From Cellulophaga baltica (GTDB taxonomy: Bacteria; Bacteroidota; Bacteroidia; Flavobacteriales; Flavobacteriaceae), in the NCBI RefSeq assembly GCF_018861125.1, contig NZ_JAHKQN010000005.1, forward strand, positions 103,939 through 167,938: a DNA stretch of 64,000 nt, in the 5' to 3' direction. Under the pieces are notes generated by a model that saw only the letters and a program-made list of their open reading frames with translations, ran no database searches and was not told where the DNA came from. The position numbers and the translations under genes are program-made. Shown piece after piece: positions 1-8,297 of this stretch. Within the stretch, counting starts at the first letter, position 1, and each line of letters opens with the position of its first letter.

Positions 1-1
1 A

Positions 2-2200
2 GACAACGAAACAGCAATAACTGCAAATGCTTCTGGAATTTCTAATAACACAACTGACATTACAACGAATACAGCTACAATAACTGATTTAGGAACTTCA
101 AAAGAAAACACAGCTAACAAATCTACAGACGGAACTTTAGCAGACAATTCTGATGTTGATTTTCCAACAGAACAAGCGGTAAAAACGTATGTTGACGCAC
201 AAGTTGGATCAGTTTCTCAAGATGATGATATTACAGGAGCTACTTTAGATGCTTCCAGTGTTTTAACTATTAGCGAAGGAACAACAGATGTAATTGTAAA
301 TCTTACAGCCTTAGAAGAATCTGCTGAGATCACAGCAAACACAACTGCTATAACGGCTAACGTTTCTGATATCTCAGACAATGTAACTGCAATAAATGCA
401 AATACAACTGCTATTACTACTAACACTTCGGATATTTCAGGCAATGAAATAGCAATCACCGCCAATGCAACTGCGATAACTGATTTAGGAACGGCAAAGG
501 AAAACACTGCTAATAAATCAACTGATGGAACTTTAGCTGGTAATTCTGATGTTGATTTTCCAACAGAGCAAGCAGTAAAAACATATGTGGATGCACAAGT
601 TGGATCAGTTTCTCAAGATGATGATATTACGGGTGCTACTTTAGATGCTTCTAGCGTTTTAACCATAAGCGAAGGAACAACAGATGTAACTGTAAATCTT
701 GCAGATTTAGAAGAGTCGGCTGATATCACTGCAAACACAACTGCAATTGCTACAAACGCTTCTGATATCTCAGACAACGAAACAGCGATAACTGCAAATA
801 CGACTGCAATCACAGCAAACACTTCGGATATTTCTGATAACGTTACAGACATTGCAACAAATGCAGCTGCAATCGCAGACGAAACTACTAGAGCTACAAA
901 TGCTGAAAATGCAAATACTGTAGCTATTAATAGTTTAGGATCTGGCAAAGAAGATACGGCAAACAAGTCTACAGATGGAACTTTAGCAGATAATTCAGAT
1001 GTTGATTTCCCAACAGAGCAAGCAGTAAAAACATATGTAGATACACAAGTTGGTGCTGTTTCTCAAGATGATGATATCACAGGAGCTACTTTAGATGCTT
1101 CCAGTGTTTTAACGATTAGCGAAGGAACAACAGATGTAACTGTAAATCTTGCAGATTTAGAAGAGTCGGCTGATATCACTGCAAACACAACTGCAATTGC
1201 TACAAACGCTTCTGATATCTCAGACAACGAAACAGCAATAACTGCAAATGCTTCTGGAATTTCTAATAACACAACTGACATTACAACGAATACAGCTGCA
1301 ATAACTGATTTAGGAACTTCAAAAGAAAACACAGCTAACAAATCTACAGACGGAACTTTAGCAGACAATTCTGATGTTGATTTTCCAACAGAACAAGCGG
1401 TAAAAACGTATGTTGACGCACAAGTTGGCTCAGTTTCTCAAGATGATGATATCACAGGAGCTACTTTAAATGCTTCTAGCGTTTTAACAATAAGCGAGGG
1501 TGCAACAGATGTAACCGTAAATCTTGCAGCCTTAGAAGAATCAGCTGATATTACAGCTAACACAAATGCTATTACAACAAACACTTCTGGTATTTCTGAT
1601 AACGTTACAGCGATAACTGCTAATGAAACTGCAATCTCAACAAACAGTTCGGATATTTCTGACAACGTGACTGACATTGCAACAAATACAGCAACAATAA
1701 CTGCTTTGGAAACTGATAAAGAAAATACTTCTAACAAGTCTACAGATGGAACTTTAGCTGACAATTCTGATGTTGATTTCCCAACAGAACAAGCGGTAAA
1801 AACGTATGTTGACGCACAAGTTGGATCAGTTTCTCAAGATGATGACATAACAGGTGCTACTTTAAATGCTTCTAGCGTTTTAACGATAAGTGAGGGAGCA
1901 ACAGATGTAACTGTAAATCTTGCAGCATTAGAAGAATCTGCTGAGATCACAGCAAACACAAATACAATTGCTACGAACAGTTCTGATATTTCTGATAATG
2001 TTACAGCGATAACTGCCAATGCAACGGCAATCTCAATAAACAGTTCTGATATTTTAGACAACGAAACAGCAATAACTTCAAAAGAAAACGCAACTAACAA
2101 ATCAACTGACGGAACTTTAGCAGATAATTCTAATGTTGATTTCCCAACAGAACAAGCAGTAAAAACGTATGTAGATGCGCAAGTTGGTTCCATATCTGGA
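2..2200 (+). repeat. In-frame tandem repeat array of 363-450 bp units
   Basis: The anchor sequence AAGTTGG (in the codons for QVG) recurs at 201, 597, 1047, 1422, 1818 and 2181, giving spacings of 396, 450, 375, 396 and 363 bp. All are multiples of three, so the frame is kept. Bases 1-228 match 1222-1449 with only a few substitutions, including an exact run at 78-207, and 671-786 is identical to 1121-1236. Such identity points to recent duplication or gene conversion. The array continues past the left edge, so the copy number is unknown. Confidence 0.9.
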
Positions 2201-3151
2201 ACAGGAGACATCACATCTACAGATTTAACTATCGGCGGAGACAGCAATGCCTTATTAGGTAATGTTACTTTAGATATTAAAGACAATGCAGTAACAACAT
2301 CTAAAATTAATCCAGGTACAAATAATCAAATATTAATTACAGATAATACAGGCGCTGTTACATGGGTAGATTCTAACAGCCTTGAGCATTCAGGAACAAC
2401 AGGATCTTTGTTTTTTGCTGGTTCAGACGGTAAACCCACAGAAGCTAACGATGAATTATTTTGGGACAACACTAACAATAGATTAGGAATTGGGGTTAAT
2501 AACCCCGAAAATAAATTGCACATATCTGGTGCAGTAAGATCTCAAGGTATACTAAATTCTAATGGTACAGTAAATGAACCTTCATATAGATTTTCTGGAG
2601 ATACAAATACAGGAATGTATAGAAGAGCTGCTGATGAAATTGGTATAGCTGTTGGAGGTGATGATGCCATTATCATTGATGAGCCTACAACAGGAAACAC
2701 TCACGTAATAATTACACAATCATTAGAATTGGATGGTACATTGATTGACAACAGCGATTCATCAGGAACTGCTGGACAAGTACTAACTTCTACAGCAACA
2801 GGTACTGAATGGGTCGATCCTATTTCAATAAATAGTAGTCCAATAAAAGCAATTGGTAAAATTGCAGCTAACGGTTCTATTTTAAAAGCAACTACTGGTG
2901 TTAGCGTAGTTAAAAATTTAGGTGACGGACATTATACAATAACACTACCAGCAGGTGCTACTAGCGATGCCAATTATATTATTCAATTAACACAGCCAGG
3001 AAGAGGTGGTGATGGAAACGACGACCCAGGTATTTCATACAGCAACCAAACAACAACAAGTTTTGATGTCATTATAGGGGATAATGACAACGGAGCTAGT
3101 GATAGAATCAGGTTTAATTCAGAATTTATGTTTACCATTTTAGACCTGTAA
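2..3151 (+). CDS. Repetitive stalk/tail-fibre-like surface protein, 5' end outside the window
   Basis: The frame is open from the left edge (base 2) to the TAA at 3149-3151, so 1049 residues are visible and the true start lies upstream. About the first 730 residues are tandem modules of 121-150 residues. Each has a beta-type block (DDDITGATLDASSVLTI then TTDVTVNLADLEES), a run of seven-residue repeats of the type ITANTTA-IATNASD-ISDNETA, and a linker ending in FPTEQAVKTYVD. Heptads with Ile and Asn in the core are typical of trimeric coiled-coil stalks, and the EQAVKTYVD motif recalls phage tail-fibre linkers. The non-repeated C-terminus contains LFWDNTNNRLGIG, common in flavobacterial fibre-like proteins, and ends in a beta-rich domain. 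I see no peptidase S74 chaperone domain and no type IX sorting domain. It is first of three closely spaced genes. An adhesin or fibre role is inferred; no function is proven. Confidence 0.8.
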   Translation, partial: DNETAITANASGISNNTTDITTNTATITDLGTSKENTANKSTDGTLADNSDVDFPTEQAVKTYVDAQVGSVSQDDDITGATLDASSVLTISEGTTDVIVNLTALEESAEITANTTAITANVSDISDNVTAINANTTAITTNTSDISGNEIAITANATAITDLGTAKENTANKSTDGTLAGNSDVDFPTEQAVKTYVDAQVGSVSQDDDITGATLDASSVLTISEGTTDVTVNLADLEESADITANTTAIATNASDISDNETAITANTTAITANTSDISDNVTDIATNAAAIADETTRATNAENANTVAINSLGSGKEDTANKSTDGTLADNSDVDFPTEQAVKTYVDTQVGAVSQDDDITGATLDASSVLTISEGTTDVTVNLADLEESADITANTTAIATNASDISDNETAITANASGISNNTTDITTNTAAITDLGTSKENTANKSTDGTLADNSDVDFPTEQAVKTYVDAQVGSVSQDDDITGATLNASSVLTISEGATDVTVNLAALEESADITANTNAITTNTSGISDNVTAITANETAISTNSSDISDNVTDIATNTATITALETDKENTSNKSTDGTLADNSDVDFPTEQAVKTYVDAQVGSVSQDDDITGATLNASSVLTISEGATDVTVNLAALEESAEITANTNTIATNSSDISDNVTAITANATAISINSSDILDNETAITSKENATNKSTDGTLADNSNVDFPTEQAVKTYVDAQVGSISGTGDITSTDLTIGGDSNALLGNVTLDIKDNAVTTSKINPGTNNQILITDNTGAVTWVDSNSLEHSGTTGSLFFAGSDGKPTEANDELFWDNTNNRLGIGVNNPENKLHISGAVRSQGILNSNGTVNEPSYRFSGDTNTGMYRRAADEIGIAVGGDDAIIIDEPTTGNTHVIITQSLELDGTLIDNSDSSGTAGQVLTSTATGTEWVDPISINSSPIKAIGKIAANGSILKATTGVSVVKNLGDGHYTITLPAGATSDANYIIQLTQPGRGGDGNDDPGISYSNQTTTSFDVIIGDNDNGASDRIRFNSEFMFTILDL

Positions 3152-3170
3152 AAAATTAACAACCAAACAA

Positions 3171-4031
3171 ATGAAAAAATTAGCCTTTTTAGCAATATTT
3201 ATTGCGTATTCAACAAACGTAAAGTCACAGATTGACGGCAGGTATTTATTAGGTTTAACCAAAGCTACAAATACTGAAATGGCTACAGTCATAAGCCCTA
3301 CAGAAGCATCCGTGCTTTACAATACCGATGAAGAACATGCATATTTAAATACATCAACTGGATTCAAAAAAATATTATTGGAAGATGCTACTTTATCTGG
3401 TTTATGGACAACGTCTGGCAATTCTGGAATTACAGCCACAAATTTTATAGGTACTGTTGATCTAAACGATTTAATTTTTAAAACTAATAATATAGAGCGT
3501 ATCAACATAAAAGCAACAGGAAAAATAGGCATAAATACTGATACTCCAAAAGCACAATTAGATATTGAAAGTGATGATGTTCCATTACGCATAAAACCTA
3601 ATTCTTCCACTCCAACGGGTACTGATAATGGTCAATTATTTATGGGAGATGATGGTATTCTTTATGCTTATGATTCTGGAAGAGGCAAATGGCTTAGTAT
3701 AGACAGAAGTCTACTCAACTATGAGAGTATAGTTACTGCATTAAACGCAGTATATATTGGCGCAAGTGGCGTGAGAGTCCCAAGAGATGCTACAATTACA
3801 GGAATTACGGTTCAGAGTGGTTCAATCCTGGGAACACCTTGGTCTGTTGAGGTTAGAAAAAATGGTCTCACAGGAAATCTTTTGACTCTAGGAATTTCTT
3901 CTATTGAAAGTGGAAAACACGATAGTAATGTAAACATTGATGTTAACGAAGGTGATTATTTGAGAATTTATATTAATGGAGCACTAGTAGTACTTCCACA
4001 AGCTTTAATTGAAATCGCATGGAGAAAATAA
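3171..4031 (+). CDS. Secreted fibre-associated protein of unknown function
   Basis: 286 residues. The ATG at 3171 gives a signal peptide (KKLAFLAIFIAYSTNVKS, then QIDGRYL), which supports this start. The middle part has the segment IERINIKATGKIGINTDTP, the same kind of 'GIG-NTP' motif as in the C-terminal part of the preceding repeat protein. This is followed by LFMGDDGILYAYDSGRGKWLSIDR, a phrase common in flavobacterial tail-fibre-like proteins. The last third looks like a beta-sandwich (VPRDATITGITVQSG, then WSVEVRKNG), possibly binding a ligand or a partner. It starts 19 bp after the previous stop and its last 13 bases overlap the next gene, so the three are probably one operon. I do not recognise a named family. 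A role as cap or partner of the stalk protein is inferred from position only. Confidence 0.75.
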   Translation: MKKLAFLAIFIAYSTNVKSQIDGRYLLGLTKATNTEMATVISPTEASVLYNTDEEHAYLNTSTGFKKILLEDATLSGLWTTSGNSGITATNFIGTVDLNDLIFKTNNIERINIKATGKIGINTDTPKAQLDIESDDVPLRIKPNSSTPTGTDNGQLFMGDDGILYAYDSGRGKWLSIDRSLLNYESIVTALNAVYIGASGVRVPRDATITGITVQSGSILGTPWSVEVRKNGLTGNLLTLGISSIESGKHDSNVNIDVNEGDYLRIYINGALVVLPQALIEIAWRK

Positions 4032-5182
4032 AACTATTCATATTTTTTATTCTTATAAATTTCTTATCAGTTAAGGCCCAAGAAGAATTACAAAATTTTG
4101 GAGCATTAAAAATTCATGATAATGGCGGAATTGGTTTTCATTCAAATCTAATCAACAATGGTATTTTTGATGACAATTATGGTATTGCAGGTTTTTACAG
4201 CAATGATGACCTCTATATAACAGGTGCATTTATGCCTATTTTTAATGATATAGAAGTTGTACTCAACAATAATCTAAATTTAGAAGTTAGTGTAGGTGTC
4301 ACAAACCATAGTAATTTTATTTCTGGAGATATAAAAACTCCTAAAGATCGATTAGATATTACTTTTGATTATACTGAAAGTGGATTTTATTCAGGGGAAA
4401 CTGAATTATCTAAAATAAATGGATATTCTAGTATAACAAATTTAAAAGAGTTTACATTTCCTGTTGGTGATGAAGTAAAAATAAGACCTGCTCGTATCGA
4501 ATCAATTAATATTAATCAAATTGCAAAATGTGCTTATTTTCATGAAAACCCTAGTACACCATCAACATTCAATAATTCATTTAACACAGAAAATAGAACT
4601 GTTTTTTTACTTGACGTTACAACATTTGAGTATTGGGATCTAGATAGTGAACAATTATCTACCGTAAATTTAGAATGGGATATTGGTAGTCATTTAGATG
4701 TAATGCTTACTGATTTAGAAAATTTGACCGTTGTAGGTTGGAGTAAAAAAAACCAAACTTGGGAAAGTTTGGGGAATACTTTTTATACTGGCGATTTGGT
4801 CTCAGGAAATATAACGTCAGATTATTTTATACCAGATGATTATGAGGTAATAACTTTCGGAAAAAGCATTAGTATAGATTCTCAAACTGCTGATAATTTA
4901 AACTTAGATAATTTTATAATCTCGCCTAATGGCGATGGTTCAAATGATTATTTTGTTATTGATGGTGTTGTTCTCTCGCCTAACAATTTATTACAAATAT
5001 TTAATAGATGGGGACGTGTAGTTTATGAAAAAAGTAACTATAATAATGAATTTGAAGGCACATCAAATAATTCAAGCACTATTTTAACAGATCGTAAATT
5101 ACCTGATGGAGTCTATTTTTACATTATAAACCTATATGATATACAACTTAGACATCAAGGTTTTATTTATATAAATAATTAA
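4019..5182 (+). CDS. Secreted protein with gliding-motility/type IX secretion C-terminal domain (CHU_C type)
   Basis: 387 residues. The N-terminal signal peptide is EKIKLFIFFILINFLSVKA, with cleavage likely before QEEL. The final 90 residues carry the gliding-motility-associated C-terminal (type B sorting) pattern: FIISPNGDGSNDYF, then LLQIFNRWGRVVYE, then LPDGVYFYII. In this family the domain directs export through the type IX secretion system across the outer membrane. The central part is beta-rich (FGALKIHDNGGIGFHSNLINNG at the start) and has no enzymatic motif I can name. The gene overlaps the previous one by 13 bp (ATGGAGAAAATAA), which suggests translational coupling. Since the two upstream proteins lack a sorting domain, this one may be the surface anchor or export partner of the set; that is inference. 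Confidence 0.85.
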   Translation: MEKIKLFIFFILINFLSVKAQEELQNFGALKIHDNGGIGFHSNLINNGIFDDNYGIAGFYSNDDLYITGAFMPIFNDIEVVLNNNLNLEVSVGVTNHSNFISGDIKTPKDRLDITFDYTESGFYSGETELSKINGYSSITNLKEFTFPVGDEVKIRPARIESININQIAKCAYFHENPSTPSTFNNSFNTENRTVFLLDVTTFEYWDLDSEQLSTVNLEWDIGSHLDVMLTDLENLTVVGWSKKNQTWESLGNTFYTGDLVSGNITSDYFIPDDYEVITFGKSISIDSQTADNLNLDNFIISPNGDGSNDYFVIDGVVLSPNNLLQIFNRWGRVVYEKSNYNNEFEGTSNNSSTILTDRKLPDGVYFYIINLYDIQLRHQGFIYINN

Positions 5183-5249
5183 TACTACAAGCTATAGATC
5201 ACTTAGAAAAGAAATATTTATCTTTATTTTTTATTCTAATTGAACAATA

Positions 5250-5708
5250 ATGAGTCTTAATTCCGTTAATAACCTAGAAGTACGTTTTATTACTGCCACT
5301 GAAACACATACCGTAAGGCATCCTGTTCTTAGACCAGGCAGACCTTTATCAAGTTGTATTTTTGATGGTGATACCAACGAGACAACTTTACACTTAGGTG
5401 GTTTTGTAAATAATGAAATAGTCGCTGTAGGTTCTTTTTTTAAAAACAACCACTCCGATCATGACTTAAAAAACGCCATACAATTACGAGGTATGGCTGT
5501 TTTAGAAGCGTATCATAAAAAAGGGTATGGAAGACAAATACTTGAATATGGTGAAAGCTTTTTTAAAGAAAAAGGCTATGACATTATTTGGATGAATGCA
5601 AGAGTTAATGCTTTAAAATTTTATTCAAAATTAGGTTATGAAAAGGTTGGTACTGTTTTTGAAATACCTAAAGTAGGTGAACATTATGTTCTCTTTAAAA
5701 AATTATAA
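5250..5708 (+). CDS. GNAT-family N-acetyltransferase
   Basis: 152 residues. The acetyl-CoA-binding motif A of the GNAT fold is visible as QLRGMAVLEAYHKKGYGRQI (about residues 74-93), with the KKGYGR loop matching the Q/RxxGxG/A signature. It is followed by the typical late motif ALKFYSKLGYEKVG. This is close to the normal length for a single-domain GNAT enzyme. Such enzymes move an acetyl group from acetyl-CoA to an amine; the substrate cannot be told from sequence. The next gene starts 2 bp after the stop, so the two are co-transcribed. There is a weak promoter-like TATCTTTA at 5219-5226. Confidence 0.85.
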   Translation: MSLNSVNNLEVRFITATETHTVRHPVLRPGRPLSSCIFDGDTNETTLHLGGFVNNEIVAVGSFFKNNHSDHDLKNAIQLRGMAVLEAYHKKGYGRQILEYGESFFKEKGYDIIWMNARVNALKFYSKLGYEKVGTVFEIPKVGEHYVLFKKL

Positions 5709-5710
5709 TA

Positions 5711-6448
5711 ATGAAAAGAAGATCGTTTATTAAAAAAAGTGTAGCTACAAGTTTGGCTTTAAGTATTTTACCAAGTGTTTCATTTGCAAATAATTCAAGT
5801 TTAGACTATTCCATACTTGAATTAATGGGTAAAATTGATATCGATTTATATGGTGATGGGTATAAATTGAAAAAAGAAGCTCATGAAGCTTTTGTTGCTA
5901 TGAAAAGAGCTGCATATACTGGTGGCGTTAACCTAAAAATTGTTTCTAGCTATCGTAGTTTTGATCGCCAACAGTTGATTTTTGAGCGCAAGTTTATAAA
6001 ATATACAGATGAAGGTTTAGAACCTCTTGATGCTATTTCTAAAATCATTAAATATTCTACGATTCCTGGTACCAGCAGACACCATTGGGGAACCGATATT
6101 GATGTAATCGACGGATATCAAAAAGTGGACGGTGATGTTTTAGTACCATCAAAATACGGAGAAGGGCAACCATTTGCTGATTTTAAAAAATGGATGGATG
6201 AAAACTCTGAAGATTTTGGATTTTATCTTGTATATGATGACAACAAACGTAGAAGAGGTTTTAGTTACGAACCATGGCATTATAGCTACGCTCCTATTTC
6301 TATACCTATGTTAGAATCTTTTAGAAGTAAAAATATCATGCAAATTTACAAAAATGAAGATTTTTTAGGTAGTGAGCACTTTACTTCTAACTTTTTAAGA
6401 ACATATATTACTGATAATATTTTAGATATAAATTCTAAACTTCTATAA
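5711..6448 (+). CDS. M15-family D-alanyl-D-alanine carboxypeptidase, Tat-exported
   Basis: 245 residues. The zinc-peptidase signatures of the VanY/M15 family are present: SRHHWGTDID, with the presumed zinc ligands His124 and Asp131, and EPWHY with catalytic Glu187 and ligand His190. An upstream SSYRSFDRQQ motif is also typical. These enzymes trim the terminal D-Ala from peptidoglycan stem peptides. The N-terminus KRRSFIKKSVATSLALSILP, ending SFANN, contains a twin-arginine motif (RRSFIKK) and a hydrophobic stretch, so export of the folded protein by Tat to the periplasm is likely. The gene is 2 bp downstream of the acetyltransferase. Confidence 0.88.
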   Translation: MKRRSFIKKSVATSLALSILPSVSFANNSSLDYSILELMGKIDIDLYGDGYKLKKEAHEAFVAMKRAAYTGGVNLKIVSSYRSFDRQQLIFERKFIKYTDEGLEPLDAISKIIKYSTIPGTSRHHWGTDIDVIDGYQKVDGDVLVPSKYGEGQPFADFKKWMDENSEDFGFYLVYDDNKRRRGFSYEPWHYSYAPISIPMLESFRSKNIMQIYKNEDFLGSEHFTSNFLRTYITDNILDINSKLL

Positions 6449-6488
6449 GCTTTTTTTGTATTTTACAAATCACTAAATATCATTAACC

Positions 6489-7253
6489 ATGAAAAGAGGT
6501 AGTTGGAAAATACGAATATTTATAGGTCTTGCCATTGTTGCATTTGCATTTGTGCAACGTTGCAATAACAAAGAAGAGAACCCGTACACTAATAGGGTCC
6601 AAAACATTAACATGTCTTCTGAACAAGAAATAGCTATTGGCTTACAAAGTAAACCAGAAATTACGCAACAGTATGGTGGTTTGTATCCTGATGAAAAACT
6701 TCAATACCTTGTTGATGCAGTCGGGAATAAATTAGTAGAAAACAGTATTGCAAGAGAAACTCCTTACCAATACGAGTTTCATTTACTAGCAGACCCAAAT
6801 ACAATTAATGCCTTTGCTTTACCGGGCGGACAAATTTTTATTACTTACGCACTTTTTTCACAATTAACCGAAGCTCAATTAGCAGGAGTTTTAGGTCATG
6901 AAATAGGTCATGTAATTGGACGCCATTCCGCTGAACGTATTGCCGATGGTAGCTTTTGGCAAACTGTAACCATGGGAGCAACTGTTGGTGCAGATGCCGG
7001 AAATATAGTTGGAAGCATTGGTCAAAACACCTTATTAAAAAATGGGCGTGGTGACGAATTAGAGAGTGATGATTTAGGGGTTCTTTTTATGATGCAATCT
7101 GGTTATGACCCTTACGAAATGATTAAAGTAATGGAAATTTTAAAAGCTGCCGGTGGTTCAAGTAACGTACCTGAATTTCAAAGTACGCATCCCGATCCTG
7201 AAAATAGAATAGAAAAAATCGAAGCTTCCATTTTGAAGTATGAAAATCAGTAA
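6489..7253 (+). CDS. M48-family zinc metallopeptidase
   Basis: 254 residues. The gluzincin motif HEIGH is at residues 137-141 within GVLGHEIGHVIGRHSAER, and the third zinc ligand is the first Glu of DELESDD (Glu190). This arrangement is that of M48 periplasmic proteases and chaperones such as BepA/LoiP, which handle misfolded envelope proteins. The N-terminus has a hydrophobic segment (IRIFIGLAIVAFAFV) followed by QRCNNKEE. The Cys could be a lipidation site, but the preceding Arg fits a lipobox poorly, so either a lipoprotein or a membrane-anchored form is possible. It lies 40 bp after the M15 gene and may share its transcript. The substrate is unknown. Confidence 0.88.
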   Translation: MKRGSWKIRIFIGLAIVAFAFVQRCNNKEENPYTNRVQNINMSSEQEIAIGLQSKPEITQQYGGLYPDEKLQYLVDAVGNKLVENSIARETPYQYEFHLLADPNTINAFALPGGQIFITYALFSQLTEAQLAGVLGHEIGHVIGRHSAERIADGSFWQTVTMGATVGADAGNIVGSIGQNTLLKNGRGDELESDDLGVLFMMQSGYDPYEMIKVMEILKAAGGSSNVPEFQSTHPDPENRIEKIEASILKYENQ

Positions 7254-7308
7254 TCATGTATTTCATCTAATAAATGTTAAATACAGCTATTTTCTTTTTA
7301 TAATTTTA

Positions 7309-7316
7309 TAGTTTTG
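7309..7316 (+). promoter_or_regulatory. Predicted -7 box (TAGTTTTG)
   Basis: This matches the Bacteroidota -7 consensus TAnnTTTG, 74 bp upstream of the small gene at 7390. No clear TTG -33 element is seen at the usual distance. Confidence 0.4.
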
Positions 7317-7389
7317 TGTCACCCAAGTTTTTACACATCTCCTTTACCCTTATAGCTTTGATTTTATAAATCATCTAAATAAGACTATA

Positions 7390-7557
7390 ATGGGAAAAAT
7401 TTTACACCTTAGGAACCTTTATTTAGAAGCATTTGAAAATTGTAAACCAGCTTTTTTAGTTGTTTTATTGAAATTATATTCACTTTTTTCAATGGCTATG
7501 ATATCTATGGCGTTGTACGCGTTTTTGTACAGAGCAGTTAATGGATTCAAATTTTAA
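7390..7557 (+). CDS. Small membrane protein (55 aa), DUF6747-like
   Basis: A 55-residue reading frame beginning MGKILHLRNLYLEAFENCKP, followed by a hydrophobic helix (AFLVVLLKLYSLFSMAMISM) and ending YRAVNGFKF. The pattern of a short polar N-terminal helix with Tyr-Xaa-Glu-Ala-Phe, one membrane span and a C-terminal FLYRxxxGF is one I recall from small uncharacterised flavobacterial proteins (DUF6747). I recognise that by pattern, not by a search. It has its own promoter-like box at 7309-7316 and a strong terminator at 7613-7644, so it is an independent transcription unit. The function is unknown. Confidence 0.65.
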   Translation: MGKILHLRNLYLEAFENCKPAFLVVLLKLYSLFSMAMISMALYAFLYRAVNGFKF

Positions 7558-7612
7558 TATTTTTTACCGTTTTACGAGAACACTGAAAATGTTAAATTCT
7601 AAATGAAACAAG

Positions 7613-7644
7613 AAAGCCATCCACAAGAAGTAGATGGCTTTTTT
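7613..7644 (+). terminator. Rho-independent terminator after the 55-aa gene
   Basis: A nine-base stem AAAGCCATC/GATGGCTTT with an 11-base loop, followed by a T run on the + strand. Confidence 0.8.
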
Positions 7645-7674
7645 AGTACTTGAAATTTGAAATAAAAATTAGTT

Positions 7675-8073
7675 TTAACTTTTCCAATTTTTGTCAATTA
7701 CCACAAGTGCTTCCTTTGCTTTTGATAATTCTGCATACCTCTTAATTCCATGTTTTCTGTCTGACTTCACCTTCAAATCAGCCCCATTAGCAATTAAAAT
7801 TTCTAAAATTTCTGTTTTGTTGTAACGTGCTGCAAAAATAGCAGGTGTTAAACCTAATGATTTTTGATTTACATCTTCCCCTAAAGCTATCATATTTTTT
7901 ACAACGTCAACTTTTCCTTTTAAAATAGCATGGCAAAAAGAGTTCAAACCCTCTGGCTTATCTAATTTTACAATGGCATTCGGAACAGTTTCAGGTGTTT
8001 TAAAAGTGCTAGCTTTCATTGATGCGGTACATAGTGCAAAACTTAAAACGGCAATTGAGATTGATTTTTTCAT
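7675..8073 (-). CDS. Secreted ankyrin-repeat protein
   Basis: 132 residues. The N-terminus KKSISIAVLSFALCTASMKA is a signal peptide, so the protein is probably periplasmic. Two ankyrin repeats are visible: NSFCHAILKGKVDVVKNMIA followed by GEDVNQ, then LTPAIFAARYNKTEILEILI followed by ANGADLKVK. A short basic tail follows. Ankyrin repeats bind other proteins, and short secreted ones of this size are common in flavobacteria without an assigned role. The gene faces the 55-aa gene and is divergent from gpmI. I saw no catalytic motif. Confidence 0.8.
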   Translation of the reverse strand: MKKSISIAVLSFALCTASMKASTFKTPETVPNAIVKLDKPEGLNSFCHAILKGKVDVVKNMIALGEDVNQKSLGLTPAIFAARYNKTEILEILIANGADLKVKSDRKHGIKRYAELSKAKEALVVIDKNWKS

Positions 8074-8267
8074 GATGTTCGATTTTTTTTGATTGATGAT
8101 GAATAATTTTTGATTTATACTATAACAGACGAGATATACTTTAATTTGTTTCAGTATAATTACCGAAATAACATTTTATTAACATTTAAACTGTTTTTAC
8201 ATGAAACATTTAAGGCTTTAAAAACAAAAAGAGGTTCATATTTTTAGCATATAGTAGCATTTCATCT

Positions 8268-8275
8268 TATTTTTG
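8268..8275 (+). promoter_or_regulatory. Predicted -7 box for gpmI (TATTTTTG)
   Basis: An exact TAnnTTTG match, 22 bp upstream of the gpmI start codon. The -33 element is not obvious. Confidence 0.5.
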
Positions 8276-8297
8276 TAGTACAAAAATTAGTTATCCC

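Noticed and set aside
1-2200. CRISPR-like or other short-repeat array
   Set aside because: The units are 363-450 bp, in frame and translated; there are no short direct repeats with unique spacers and no cas genes.
217-2286. Several open frames on the minus strand through the repeat array, coding for hydrophobic proteins
   Set aside because: They recur with the repeats, follow from the Asn/Thr/Ile-rich codons on the other strand, and have no promoter or conserved start; they are antisense shadows.
1-5182. Prophage remnant, because of the tail-fibre resemblance
   Set aside because: No capsid, portal, terminase, integrase or lysis gene nearby; the second and third proteins have bacterial signal peptides and the third a type IX sorting domain.
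7257-7283. Terminator after the M48 peptidase gene
   Set aside because: GTATTT/AAATAC is short and AT-only, with a large loop and no T run.
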